Origin: Bacteroides faecalis
GTDB taxonomy: Bacteria; Bacteroidota; Bacteroidia; Bacteroidales; Bacteroidaceae
Assembly (NCBI RefSeq): GCF_003865075.1
Contig: NZ_BHWB01000025.1
Span: 1 to 61,442, forward strand
Length of the DNA: 61,442 nt
Direction: 5' to 3'
Shown: positions 34,324 through 41,834 of the stretch, piece by piece
Position numbering within the stretch: the stretch's first letter is position 1
Layout of the letters: the number at the start of each line of letters is the position of its first letter
The notes under the pieces: generated by a model
Told to the model about the DNA's origin: nothing
The model's database searches: none
Seen by the model: the letters and a program-made list of their open reading frames with translations, nothing else
Program-made: the position numbers and the translations under genes

Positions 34324-36402
34324 TTATCGCAGAACTACGCGATCCCCCAGGCGTTTAGCCATAATACTTTGTACTCCTCTCAATTCATTGTAACGTTGCA
34401 TCAGTGAGTTGCACTTCTCGTTGTCATTAGCGAGAGATGGATCTTGCAATGCATAAAGCATGTGTTTTAATTCTTCTGTTACAATTGCATATTTGAAGTT
34501 TATCATTAGCATAGGAACTAATTCATAAAGACGTTCCTCATCCGTCACAATCTTCTGTGATTTCGAATGATATTTACTGAGTTGATAACGTACATTAATC
34601 AGATCGACACTTAGTCTGCTGATAGTCGGATCTGGATGTGCCAGGAAATAGCGTTCTGCCACAAATCCTGAGTCATGAATATGCGTTGCTGCTTCCGACA
34701 GAATCTGGCGATGTAACGGGTTATGGAAAGCCAGGTCATCTTCTTTCAAATCATTGATAACGTATTCTATGACAGTTACAGGAGTCTCATTTCCTTCTTC
34801 ATCACTCAGATTGCACATAATCTTTTCGCCATAACGGACTACCGCTTGTAAAATCAAACGTTCAAATTTGTAGAACTCTTGTCCTTCTTTTCCTTCCTGA
34901 GGAATAAAGGAAGTATAGCTATCCTCCTGTAAAGCAGATGGAACCTCCGAATATCCAGCACCCGTTTCGGGTGGCATTGGAACATCTCCGTCAGGCATTG
35001 GGATATTTTCTCCAGATACAGCCTGAGACATATTAGCTGCTCTTTCGTTAATTCTACGTTCCCGTTCTGTTTGTTCAACTCGTTTTTCCGCTTGTACTTC
35101 CCGTCTTTTAGCTACCTCGGATACGAGTAGTTTATCTTCTACATGTAGTAACTGAGCACATTCTTTGATATAAACATCCCGTATAATAGCTTCCGGAATA
35201 ACGGAAATACTTTGTACCAGATTACCTATCAGTTCTGCACGCTTGATTGGATCTTTTCCGGCGTCTTCCAACAATAAGTTTGTCTTGAAACGGATAAAAT
35301 CACTTTCATGTTCTTTGATGAAGGCTTGGAATTCAGTGGAGTTATGTTTACGGGCAAAAGAGTCCGGGTCATCACCGTCAGGAAGCAAACATACCTTGAT
35401 ATTCATTCCTTCTTCAAGTAGCATATCGATTCCCCGGATAGAAGCTTTGATACCTGCCATGTCACCATCATAAAGAACAGTGATATTATTAGTGAAACGA
35501 TGGATCATACGGATCTGTCCTGAAGTAAGCGCCGTTCCTGAGGAAGCAACCACATTCTCTATACCCGATTGGTGCATGGAAATAACATCCGTATAGCCTT
35601 CAACCAGAAAGCAACGATCTTGCTTTACGATCGCTTGTTTCGCGAAGTAAATACCATATAATTCATTGCTTTTATGATAAATCTCAGATTCGGGAGAATT
35701 GACATATTTTACTTTGACTCCCTTTGTTGCATTGGCAAGTACACGTCCGCCGAAGGCAACAACTTTGCCTGATAGTGTATGAACAGGAAAAATAACCCGT
35801 CCCCAAAAACGGTCACGTAATCGATGGTCGTCTGTTTCGTAGCAAAGTCCGGTTTTAACAAGATATTCTTTTTTATATCCCTTTTGTTGGGCTTCTTGTG
35901 CGAAGGCGTCATGACTGTCGGTGCAATATCCTAATTGGAATTTCTCAATAATGTCATCCCGAAAACCACGGTTACGGAAGTATGCCATACCGATACTACG
36001 ACCATCAACGTGATTTCTTAAAATATTCTGAAAGTAGTCACGTGCATAGTTATTGACGATGAAAAGACTCTCACGTTCACTTTGGACCAGTTTCTCTTCA
36101 TCACTTAACTCCCGTTCCTTAATTTCAATATTGTACTTCTTAGCAAGATATTTCAGAGCTTCCGGATAAGACATCTGCTCATGCTCCATAATGAAATGCA
36201 CAGCATTCCCCCCTTTTCCACAAGCGAAGCATTTACAAAGTCCTTTGGCAGGAGAAACATAAAAAGAAGGTGTCTTATCACTATGGAACGGACATAAACC
36301 GACATAATTCACTCCACGTTTACGCAGAGTGACGAAATCTGATACAACATCTATTATCTGTGATGCATCTAATATGCGGTCTATCGTTGCTTGATCAATC
36401 AT
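34324..36402 (-). CDS. dnaG: DNA primase
   Basis: Makes RNA primers at the replication fork. 692 residues: N-terminal CHC2 zinc finger (Cys37, His40, Cys58, Cys61 in CPFHSDKTPSF and CKCFACGKGG), RNA polymerase core with FWGRVIFPVHTLSGKVVAFGGR, TOPRIM motifs VEGYTDVISMHQSG and LYDGDMAGIKASIRG, and a C-terminal helicase-interaction domain that is divergent. The ATG at 36402 (MIDQATIDRIL) is preferred over an in-frame codon 48 bp upstream, because the family starts here and the promoter lies between. Confidence 0.95.
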   Translation of the reverse strand: MIDQATIDRILDASQIIDVVSDFVTLRKRGVNYVGLCPFHSDKTPSFYVSPAKGLCKCFACGKGGNAVHFIMEHEQMSYPEALKYLAKKYNIEIKERELSDEEKLVQSERESLFIVNNYARDYFQNILRNHVDGRSIGMAYFRNRGFRDDIIEKFQLGYCTDSHDAFAQEAQQKGYKKEYLVKTGLCYETDDHRLRDRFWGRVIFPVHTLSGKVVAFGGRVLANATKGVKVKYVNSPESEIYHKSNELYGIYFAKQAIVKQDRCFLVEGYTDVISMHQSGIENVVASSGTALTSGQIRMIHRFTNNITVLYDGDMAGIKASIRGIDMLLEEGMNIKVCLLPDGDDPDSFARKHNSTEFQAFIKEHESDFIRFKTNLLLEDAGKDPIKRAELIGNLVQSISVIPEAIIRDVYIKECAQLLHVEDKLLVSEVAKRREVQAEKRVEQTERERRINERAANMSQAVSGENIPMPDGDVPMPPETGAGYSEVPSALQEDSYTSFIPQEGKEGQEFYKFERLILQAVVRYGEKIMCNLSDEEGNETPVTVIEYVINDLKEDDLAFHNPLHRQILSEAATHIHDSGFVAERYFLAHPDPTISRLSVDLINVRYQLSKYHSKSQKIVTDEERLYELVPMLMINFKYAIVTEELKHMLYALQDPSLANDNEKCNSLMQRYNELRGVQSIMAKRLGDRVVLR

Positions 36403-36437
36403 GGTTCTTTTCTTCTGTGAATCCGTTTTTGCGGATA

Positions 36438-36468
36438 CAAAGTTACACATAAAAAAATCCTCTGCAAA
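36438..36468 (-). promoter_or_regulatory. Promoter of dnaG
   Basis: On the minus strand, TTTG (plus 36465-36468) and TAACTTTG (plus 36438-36445) are 19 bp apart. The -33 element sits within the hairpin of the terminator that ends the upstream aromatic operon. The ATG is about 36 bp downstream. Confidence 0.7.
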
Positions 36469-36488
36469 AAAGATTTTTAGCAGAGGAT
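36451..36488 (-). terminator. Terminator of the aromatic amino acid operon
   Basis: Arms 36457-36465 (ATCCTCTGC) and 36480-36488 are complementary over 9 bp with a 14-nt loop, followed on the minus strand by T7 (plus 36451-36457). It lies 30 bp past the tyrA stop. Confidence 0.8.
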
Positions 36489-36518
36489 CGTTGAATATTG
36501 CCTATACAGGCTAAAGGA

Positions 36519-37292
36519 TTATTTAATTTTCTCCCTAATCTTCGTCAGATACTTCTTCATTCCTTCCGCATCTTTGTTTTCGATGATTTCAAGCAGATTT
36601 TTTAGCTCTGTCCGGATATTGGCTACTTGTGACGGGGTACGGGGATTGAATAAAATCTCCTGAAGCAGATAGTCATCCTCGCTCAAAAGTCCTTTGGCAA
36701 TAGCCATGTGCTTTTTGAAGGTAGTACCCGGTGCTTCCTGATGTTTCATCACTGCTGCAAACACAAAAGTCGATACGAATGGAATAGACAATGAGTAAGC
36801 CACTGTCTCATCATGCTCGTCAAATGTATATTCAAAGATATTCAGGTGTAATGTCTGGTAAAGGTCTTTGAAGAATATCTTTCCTAAGTGGTCACCTTCG
36901 CTGATGATAATCGCATTTTCGCTACTCAGATTGCTGAGGCTGGCGAAAGTAGGACCAAACATCGGGTGAGAAGAGACATAACGGAAACCACTTTCTTCAT
37001 AGAATTTCTTCAGTCCGTTTTTTACCGAGGCGATATCACTGATAATACAGTCCTTGGGTAACACAGGCAATACGGTGCGGAAAGCATCAAGAGTATACTT
37101 CACAGTAGCAGCATTGATGACTAATTCCGGTTCAAATTCTTTAATCTCCTCTAGTGTAGTGAAACGATAGGTGTTATAGACAAAACGCAACTGGTGCGGA
37201 TTGACATCAAACACGGCCGTCTCGTGCTGGAAACTTAATATATCGGTAAAGAAGGAACCCATTTTTCCGGCTCCAAGGATTAATATTCTCAT
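36519..37292 (-). CDS. tyrA: Prephenate dehydrogenase
   Basis: Oxidative decarboxylation of prephenate to 4-hydroxyphenylpyruvate with NAD(P), the tyrosine branch. 257 residues: Rossmann motif ILGAGKMGSFF near the start, the conserved SDIASVKNGLKKF and SSHPMFGPTFASLSN segments with the catalytic His, and a helical dimerisation domain to the end. No ACT domain is present. Last of four genes: pheA, aminotransferase, DAHP synthase/chorismate mutase, tyrA, 38 bp after the previous gene. Its expression should follow the attenuator upstream of pheA. Confidence 0.88.
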   Translation of the reverse strand: MRILILGAGKMGSFFTDILSFQHETAVFDVNPHQLRFVYNTYRFTTLEEIKEFEPELVINAATVKYTLDAFRTVLPVLPKDCIISDIASVKNGLKKFYEESGFRYVSSHPMFGPTFASLSNLSSENAIIISEGDHLGKIFFKDLYQTLHLNIFEYTFDEHDETVAYSLSIPFVSTFVFAAVMKHQEAPGTTFKKHMAIAKGLLSEDDYLLQEILFNPRTPSQVANIRTELKNLLEIIENKDAEGMKKYLTKIREKIK

Positions 37293-37330
37293 ATCTTTAT
37301 TTATCAGTTTATTGTGTAATAATTCTCCTA

Positions 37331-38392
37331 TTACTTATTAATGATTTCCATCTGTTGGCGAACAGATTCTTCGTGGATGGCTTCGAATATCTTTTTCATG
37401 AATTCTCCATCCATACCGCAATGCTCACCTTGTGCACCACGCTTTTCCAGAATTTCGTTATAACGTCCTGCCTGAAGAACAGTGATTCCATGTTCTTTCT
37501 TGTAAGTACCGATTTCACGTGCTACACGCATTCTTTTCGATAGTTCCTGGATGATGTTATCGTCACATTCATCAATTTGCTTGCGCAATTGTGATAGGTT
37601 CTCTGTTGTTTGAGTTTCGGTACGGATCACTAATAAGTTGAGGATGTAATCCAGTACATCCGGAGTAACCTGTTGAGATGCATCACTCCATGCACAATCC
37701 GGGTTGCAATGACTTTCTACAATCAGTCCGTCGAAATTTAAATCCATTGCTTGCTGGCAAAGAGGAGCTACCAATTCTCGTTTACCTCCAATATGACTAG
37801 GATCGCAGAAAATAGGTAAGTTAGGAATACGACGACGTAGTTCGATTGGAATATGCCATTGAGGAAGATTGCGATAAATTTTCTTATCATAGCTGCTGAA
37901 ACCGCGATGGATAGCTCCTAGACGTTTCAAACCAGCGTTGTGGATGCGCTCCAAAGCACCGATCCATAATTCAAGATCTGGATTTACCGGGTTCTTCACA
38001 AGTACAGGAATATCTACACCTTTCAAAGCATCCGCAATTTCTTGTACAGCGAAGGGATTGGCAGTGGTACGTGCACCTACCCAAAGAATATCAATACCCG
38101 CTTTCAGACATTCATAAACATGCTTTGCTGTAGCTACTTCGGTAGAAACATACATGCCTGTTTCTTTTTTCACTTCTTTCAACCAGGGAAGAGCTTCTAC
38201 GCCGATACCTTCGAAGCCTCCCGGTTTGGTACGTGGCTTCCAGATTCCGGCACGAAATATTTTTTGTCCTTTAGCGGCCAGTTGTTTGGCTGTATCCATT
38301 ACTTGTTCTTCAGTTTCTGCACTACATGGACCGGCGATGACAATCGGTCTTTTCGCTTCAATGCCCGGTAATAAAATTGATTCGAGTTCCAT
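37331..38392 (-). CDS. Bifunctional DAHP synthase/chorismate mutase
   Basis: Joins the entry step of the shikimate pathway (phosphoenolpyruvate plus erythrose 4-phosphate) with chorismate-to-prephenate conversion. 353 residues. Residues about 5-260 are a type I-beta DAHP synthase: VIAGPCSAETEEQ, GIWKPRTKPGGFEGIG, LWVGARTTANPF, VLVKNPVNPD, GAIHRGFSSYD and FCDPSHIGGKRE. About 265-350 is an AroQ chorismate mutase: LRKQIDECDDNIIQELSKRM, IGTYKKEHG and the C-terminal Glu/Arg helix. This fusion order (synthase first) is characteristic of Bacteroidota. It lies between the aminotransferase and tyrA. Confidence 0.92.
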   Translation of the reverse strand: MELESILLPGIEAKRPIVIAGPCSAETEEQVMDTAKQLAAKGQKIFRAGIWKPRTKPGGFEGIGVEALPWLKEVKKETGMYVSTEVATAKHVYECLKAGIDILWVGARTTANPFAVQEIADALKGVDIPVLVKNPVNPDLELWIGALERIHNAGLKRLGAIHRGFSSYDKKIYRNLPQWHIPIELRRRIPNLPIFCDPSHIGGKRELVAPLCQQAMDLNFDGLIVESHCNPDCAWSDASQQVTPDVLDYILNLLVIRTETQTTENLSQLRKQIDECDDNIIQELSKRMRVAREIGTYKKEHGITVLQAGRYNEILEKRGAQGEHCGMDGEFMKKIFEAIHEESVRQQMEIINK

Positions 38393-38476
38393 ATTCTTTC
38401 TTATTTTTATTTTATTCTAATATTCAGTTTTTATCAGGAAATTTGTTCTATTCTTGTTGTTTCCCTCTTTGGACGA

Positions 38477-39658
38477 TTAGGAAAGTTTCTTTATTCTCTC
38501 CAATGCTTCTGCCAGTTTGGCGTCTTTACAACAAAGAGAGATACGGATATATCTGGCTCCATTACTTCCGAAGATAAATCCAGGTGTAATAAACACTCTT
38601 GCTTTATGGAGTACTCTTTCCGTCAGCTCCTCCACATCCTTGCAGGAAGCTGGAATTTTTCCCCAAAGAAACATACCTACCTGTTTTTCATCGTACGTGC
38701 AGCCTAGTGTATTCATAATTTCACCTGCCAGATGACGACGATTCCGGTAATTTAAGTTGTTACCTTCATACCAACTCTTCTCTGCTTCTAAAGCAGTGGC
38801 TGCCGCCAGTTGCATGGCACGAAACATTCCGCTGTCGATATTGCTTTTCACTTTCAGAATCCATTGAATAAAGTCTGCATTTGAGGCTATCATTCCGATA
38901 CGCCATCCCGGCATATTATGGCTTTTACTCATGGAGTTGAATTCGATGCAACACTCTTTAGCTCCCGGTACACTGAGAATACTAATTGGCTTTTCGTTCA
39001 GGATAAAGCTATATGGATTGTCATTGACAATCACGATATTCTTGCGACGTGCAAAGTCTACCAAACGTTCGTACAGTTCCGGCGTTGCATTGGCACCTGT
39101 TGGCATATTGGGATAGTTGGTCCACATTAATTTAACCCGGCTTAGGTCCATCTTTTCCAATGCTTCGAAATCCGGCATCCATCCATCCTCTTCTTTCAAA
39201 TCGTAATTAATCACCTCTGCACCAAGTATTTTACTCAGAGAAGTATAAGTCGGATATCCCGGATTGGGGACCAGAACTTGTTCTCCCGGATTAACGAAAG
39301 CGAGCGTGACATGAAGAATACCTTCTTTTGAACCGATAAGCGGTTGTATTTCAGTATTCGGGTTTAGTTCTACTCCATACCAGCGTTGATACCAATTGGC
39401 GAAAGCCTTACGAAGTTCAGGAATACCTACATACGGTTGGTAACCATGTCCATTCGGGTCGTGTGCATTGTTACACAATGTTTCGATTGTCTTCTCCGAA
39501 GGCGGCATATCAGGACTTCCAATTCCCAGACTAATTACATCTTTGCCTTCAGCATTCATTTGAGCTACTTCTTTAAGTTTTTTGGAGAAGTAGTATTCAC
39601 TGACACTACTCAGTCTATCGGCTGGAGATATCTTATATGTTTGATTTTCCTTCTGCAT
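38477..39658 (-). CDS. Class I/II PLP aminotransferase, probably aromatic amino acid
   Basis: 393 residues of fold type I. PLP Lys245 in NSMSKSHNMPGWRIG, Asn184 in NYPNMPTGA, Asp213 in VNDNPYSF and Arg253 are all in place. By sequence alone it belongs to the broad aspartate/LL-diaminopimelate-like group. Its place between pheA and the DAHP synthase gene suggests that it makes Phe and Tyr from phenylpyruvate and 4-hydroxyphenylpyruvate; this is inferred from context. Its first 26 bases overlap the end of pheA, so translation is coupled. Confidence 0.85.
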   Translation of the reverse strand: MQKENQTYKISPADRLSSVSEYYFSKKLKEVAQMNAEGKDVISLGIGSPDMPPSEKTIETLCNNAHDPNGHGYQPYVGIPELRKAFANWYQRWYGVELNPNTEIQPLIGSKEGILHVTLAFVNPGEQVLVPNPGYPTYTSLSKILGAEVINYDLKEEDGWMPDFEALEKMDLSRVKLMWTNYPNMPTGANATPELYERLVDFARRKNIVIVNDNPYSFILNEKPISILSVPGAKECCIEFNSMSKSHNMPGWRIGMIASNADFIQWILKVKSNIDSGMFRAMQLAAATALEAEKSWYEGNNLNYRNRRHLAGEIMNTLGCTYDEKQVGMFLWGKIPASCKDVEELTERVLHKARVFITPGFIFGSNGARYIRISLCCKDAKLAEALERIKKLS

Positions 39659-40481
39659 ATTCGCCTAATAATTTAAGTTCTTTGGTTAATGGAGTGATTG
39701 CTGTAATGGATTGTTTATATCTCAGATAATCGTTGAAAGCTACATCTACATAAAATTGGTATTCCCATTCACGTCCGATGATCGGCAACGATTGTATCTT
39801 AGTCAGATTGATATTATAGAACGATAAAATTGATAACACTTGTGAAAGACTTCCTTCCATATGTGGTAGTGTGAATACCATACTTGCTTTATTGATAGCA
39901 TTGGTATGATGTTGGCGGAGTTCATCAACTTGCCAAGGATCGGCCACTACTAAAAAACGGGTGAAGTTGTGTTTGTTGGTTTCGATACCTTCCTGTAAAA
40001 CTTTCATTCCATAGCGCTCTGCTGCTGTTTTGGAACAGATTGCTGCATGTCCTTTCAAGTTCTCTTTTTTAATAATTTCTGCGCTGAGCGCTGTGTCCTC
40101 ACCTTCTACTACTTTCAGTTGCGGATGCTGGTTCAGAAACTCGCGGCATTGCATTAATGCGATAGGGTGGGAGTTTACCTCATTCAAATCCTTCCAGTCT
40201 TCATCCGGGAGGCAGACAAAACTGTGAGAAATGCGCAGTTTGTATTCTCCAATAATCTGTGTACCACTTTGTCTCAATAACTCATTGTTGTGTAACAGAC
40301 TACCTGCAATTGTATTTTCAATGGCAAGCATCCCGATGACTTGACTGTCTTTCCGGATCGATGTAAACACATCCTCGAAGTTGGCACAACAGATTAACTC
40401 TATTTCTTCTCCTTCGAAATACTTGTGTGCGGCGATGTCGTGATACGAGCCGATTGTTCCTTGAATTGCTATCTTTTTCAT
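39633..40481 (-). CDS. pheA: Prephenate dehydratase
   Basis: Converts prephenate to phenylpyruvate. 282 residues: catalytic domain (about 1-185) with QGTIGSYHDIAAHKYF, MLAIENTIAGSLLHN and the essential Thr-Arg-Phe at 174-176 (NKHNFTRFLVVA), then an ACT domain (about 195-275). In feedback-inhibited enzymes the ACT domain has GALV and ESRP motifs that bind Phe; here they read GSLS (210-213) and QSLP (230-233). Loss of these suggests weak or absent Phe inhibition. The ATG at 40481 is chosen: an in-frame ATG at 40520 lies inside the terminator hairpin of the leader. First structural gene of the operon. Confidence 0.92.
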   Translation of the reverse strand: MKKIAIQGTIGSYHDIAAHKYFEGEEIELICCANFEDVFTSIRKDSQVIGMLAIENTIAGSLLHNNELLRQSGTQIIGEYKLRISHSFVCLPDEDWKDLNEVNSHPIALMQCREFLNQHPQLKVVEGEDTALSAEIIKKENLKGHAAICSKTAAERYGMKVLQEGIETNKHNFTRFLVVADPWQVDELRQHHTNAINKASMVFTLPHMEGSLSQVLSILSFYNINLTKIQSLPIIGREWEYQFYVDVAFNDYLRYKQSITAITPLTKELKLLGEYAEGKSNI

Positions 40482-40501
40482 TGTTCTAAATTTCTGTAAA
40501 T

Positions 40502-40534
40502 AAAAAAATCCCGCGTCCATGTCGGAGCGGGATT
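40502..40534 (-). terminator. Attenuator terminator in the pheA leader
   Basis: On the minus strand AATCCCGC (plus 40527-40534) and GCGGGATT (plus 40507-40514) pair perfectly over 8 bp; inner TCC/GGA can extend the stem with a bulge. The T-run corresponds to plus A7 at 40502-40508. It ends 20 bp before the pheA ATG, so it lies within the transcribed leader. Confidence 0.82.
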
Positions 40535-40602
40535 CATATGATTGATTTCTTCATTCAGTCCTTAAGCATCACTGTCACTTGATACATACAAACTCCCGCT
40601 CC
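40524..40602 (-). promoter_or_regulatory. Antiterminator pairing in the pheA attenuator
   Basis: The segment GGAGCGGGA on the minus strand (plus 40594-40602), lying within leader peptide codons 20-23, is the exact complement of TCCCGCTCC (plus 40524-40532), which contains most of the 5' arm of the terminator. Pairing of the two (9 bp) would prevent the terminator, as in the trp attenuator of enteric bacteria. Confidence 0.75.
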
Positions 40603-40661
40603 ACTTTGTTGCTAAAGTAAAAGTAAAAAAAGAAGTAATATGCATAAGTAAATGATTTCAT
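40575..40661 (-). CDS. pheL: Phe/Tyr-rich leader peptide of the aromatic operon
   Basis: A 28-codon frame with ATG at 40661 and TGA at 40575-40577 on the minus strand. The peptide begins MKSFTYAYYFFFYFYFSNK; seven Phe and five Tyr are present, and residues 4-16 include eleven Phe or Tyr. This density is far above chance and is what a leader peptide sensing charged tRNA-Phe and tRNA-Tyr would need. It sits between the promoter and the terminator of the pheA leader. The symbol is by analogy with enteric pheL; the sequences are unrelated. Too short to call by coding statistics alone; the case rests on composition, position and the RNA pairing. Confidence 0.82.
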   Translation of the reverse strand: MKSFTYAYYFFFYFYFSNKVEREFVCIK

Positions 40662-40702
40662 TCGAATCTCAATTTTTTAGCTTTAATTTTTAATTCATGG
40701 GG

Positions 40703-40732
40703 CAAAAGTAATACTTTTCTGTTAGATGCAAA
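40703..40732 (-). promoter_or_regulatory. Promoter of the pheA operon
   Basis: On the minus strand, TTTG (plus 40729-40732) and TACTTTTG (plus 40703-40710) are 18 bp apart. Transcription should begin near 40695, about 35 bases before the leader ATG. Confidence 0.65.
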
Positions 40733-40756
40733 TAAAAAACGATATTTTTTTTAGTT

Positions 40757-40777
40757 TTTCATCTAAAATAGATGAAA
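40757..40777. other. Perfect hairpin upstream of the pheA promoter
   Basis: TTTCATCTA (40757-40765) and TAGATGAAA (40769-40777) with a 3-nt loop. It lies between the TPR gene stop and the pheA promoter. There is no T-run after it on the minus strand, so I do not call it a standard terminator. It and the attenuator account for the 351-bp spacer 40482-40832. Confidence 0.35.
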
Positions 40778-40832
40778 GTATCATGCTATGTTACAGAAAT
40801 ATTTCGCTCTTAATTACATTTTTCTTGCTGTT

Positions 40833-41795
40833 TTAGAAAATCCCAGGCAGTGTTTCCGGTTTGGTTCCCAAATTCTTAAACTCCCCGTTAAGACTTGAAC
40901 CATCCTTTGGATTTAACTCCAGTGATTTTTTCATATCTTCCACAGAACCATCTTTATCTCCGTTAAGAAGTTTGGCACGTCCGCGCTCTTTATAGGCTTC
41001 TGCAAAATTAGGATTTAGTTCGATTGCTTCGTCGAACAGGCTAATCGCTTCCGACAGTTTTTTCTGGTTAATGAAAAGTTGTCCGAGATAGAGATAAGCT
41101 TGTTCGTTGAACGGATTTATTTCTGTCACCTGTTTATAGTCTGCTTCTGCTTCCTCTTGTTGCTGATTAGATTCTTCCACTTTCCCACGCAGAAGTATGG
41201 CGGTCTCTTCTTCCTGATTTTGTGCCAGTACGGCATCAATATCTTCCATTGCTTCCTTATATTGGTGCATCTTTACTAATGCTTGAGCACGCATTAGACG
41301 AGCTTCAATGAAATCATCTTTCAGTGAGATAGCTTTAGTCAGATGGGCGATCGTCATGAGATCATCATCTTGTCCTTTGCAGGCTTTTCCTAAAAGGAAG
41401 TGAGCAACAGCATTACCTTCTTCGATTGCGATTGCTTTATTGGCAGCCTCTTCCATTGCTTTGTAATCTTCCTGAACGTAACATACGTTAGCCAAGGTCA
41501 GGAAGGTGTTAGTCATATCCGGCTCTATTACAGCCATTTTTTCCAAGAGTATACGTGCTTTCTCTGTTTCTCCCATTTGGATATACAGCTGGCTAAGATA
41601 CCCCATTGTTTCGAAATCCTCTTCGATGGCAAGGGCCTCAGTGAAACATTTTACAGCATAATCCGCACGTCCCATACGCTGTGCACGTAAGCCGTCATAT
41701 TTGAATATTTCGAAATTCTTTTGGTTGTTTTTTTGTTTTTCACTTTCTGATGTTTCACTCTTCCTGGAGAAGAATGATTTAAAAAAGTTCGGCAT
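40833..41795 (-). CDS. Tetratricopeptide repeat protein
   Basis: 320 residues. After a basic and polar start (PNFFKSFFSRKSETSESEKQ), residues about 30-300 are TPR units, such as ALAIEEDFETMGYLSQLYIQMGETEKA, AVAHFLLGKACKGQ, and AYLYLGQLFINQKKLSEAISLFDEAIELNPNFAEAYKERGRAKL. No signal peptide, so cytoplasmic, probably a protein-binding scaffold. It follows recQ by 39 bp and may be the end of the recJ-recQ transcript. Confidence 0.85.
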   Translation of the reverse strand: MPNFFKSFFSRKSETSESEKQKNNQKNFEIFKYDGLRAQRMGRADYAVKCFTEALAIEEDFETMGYLSQLYIQMGETEKARILLEKMAVIEPDMTNTFLTLANVCYVQEDYKAMEEAANKAIAIEEGNAVAHFLLGKACKGQDDDLMTIAHLTKAISLKDDFIEARLMRAQALVKMHQYKEAMEDIDAVLAQNQEEETAILLRGKVEESNQQQEEAEADYKQVTEINPFNEQAYLYLGQLFINQKKLSEAISLFDEAIELNPNFAEAYKERGRAKLLNGDKDGSVEDMKKSLELNPKDGSSLNGEFKNLGTKPETLPGIF

Positions 41796-41834
41796 GATTC
41801 TGTTATTTTTGAGTTTATGTGCAAATGTAATAAC

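Noticed and set aside
34317..34348. Hairpin over the dnaG stop (GGGGA...TCCCC)
   Set aside because: The stem is interrupted by a 3-nt bulge and lacks a T-run on either side; I do not call it a terminator.
40482..40520. N-terminal extension of PheA (MDAGFFYLQKF)
   Set aside because: The ATG at 40520 lies in the loop of the attenuator terminator and the Phe codons come from its T-run; PheA homologues start at the ATG at 40481.
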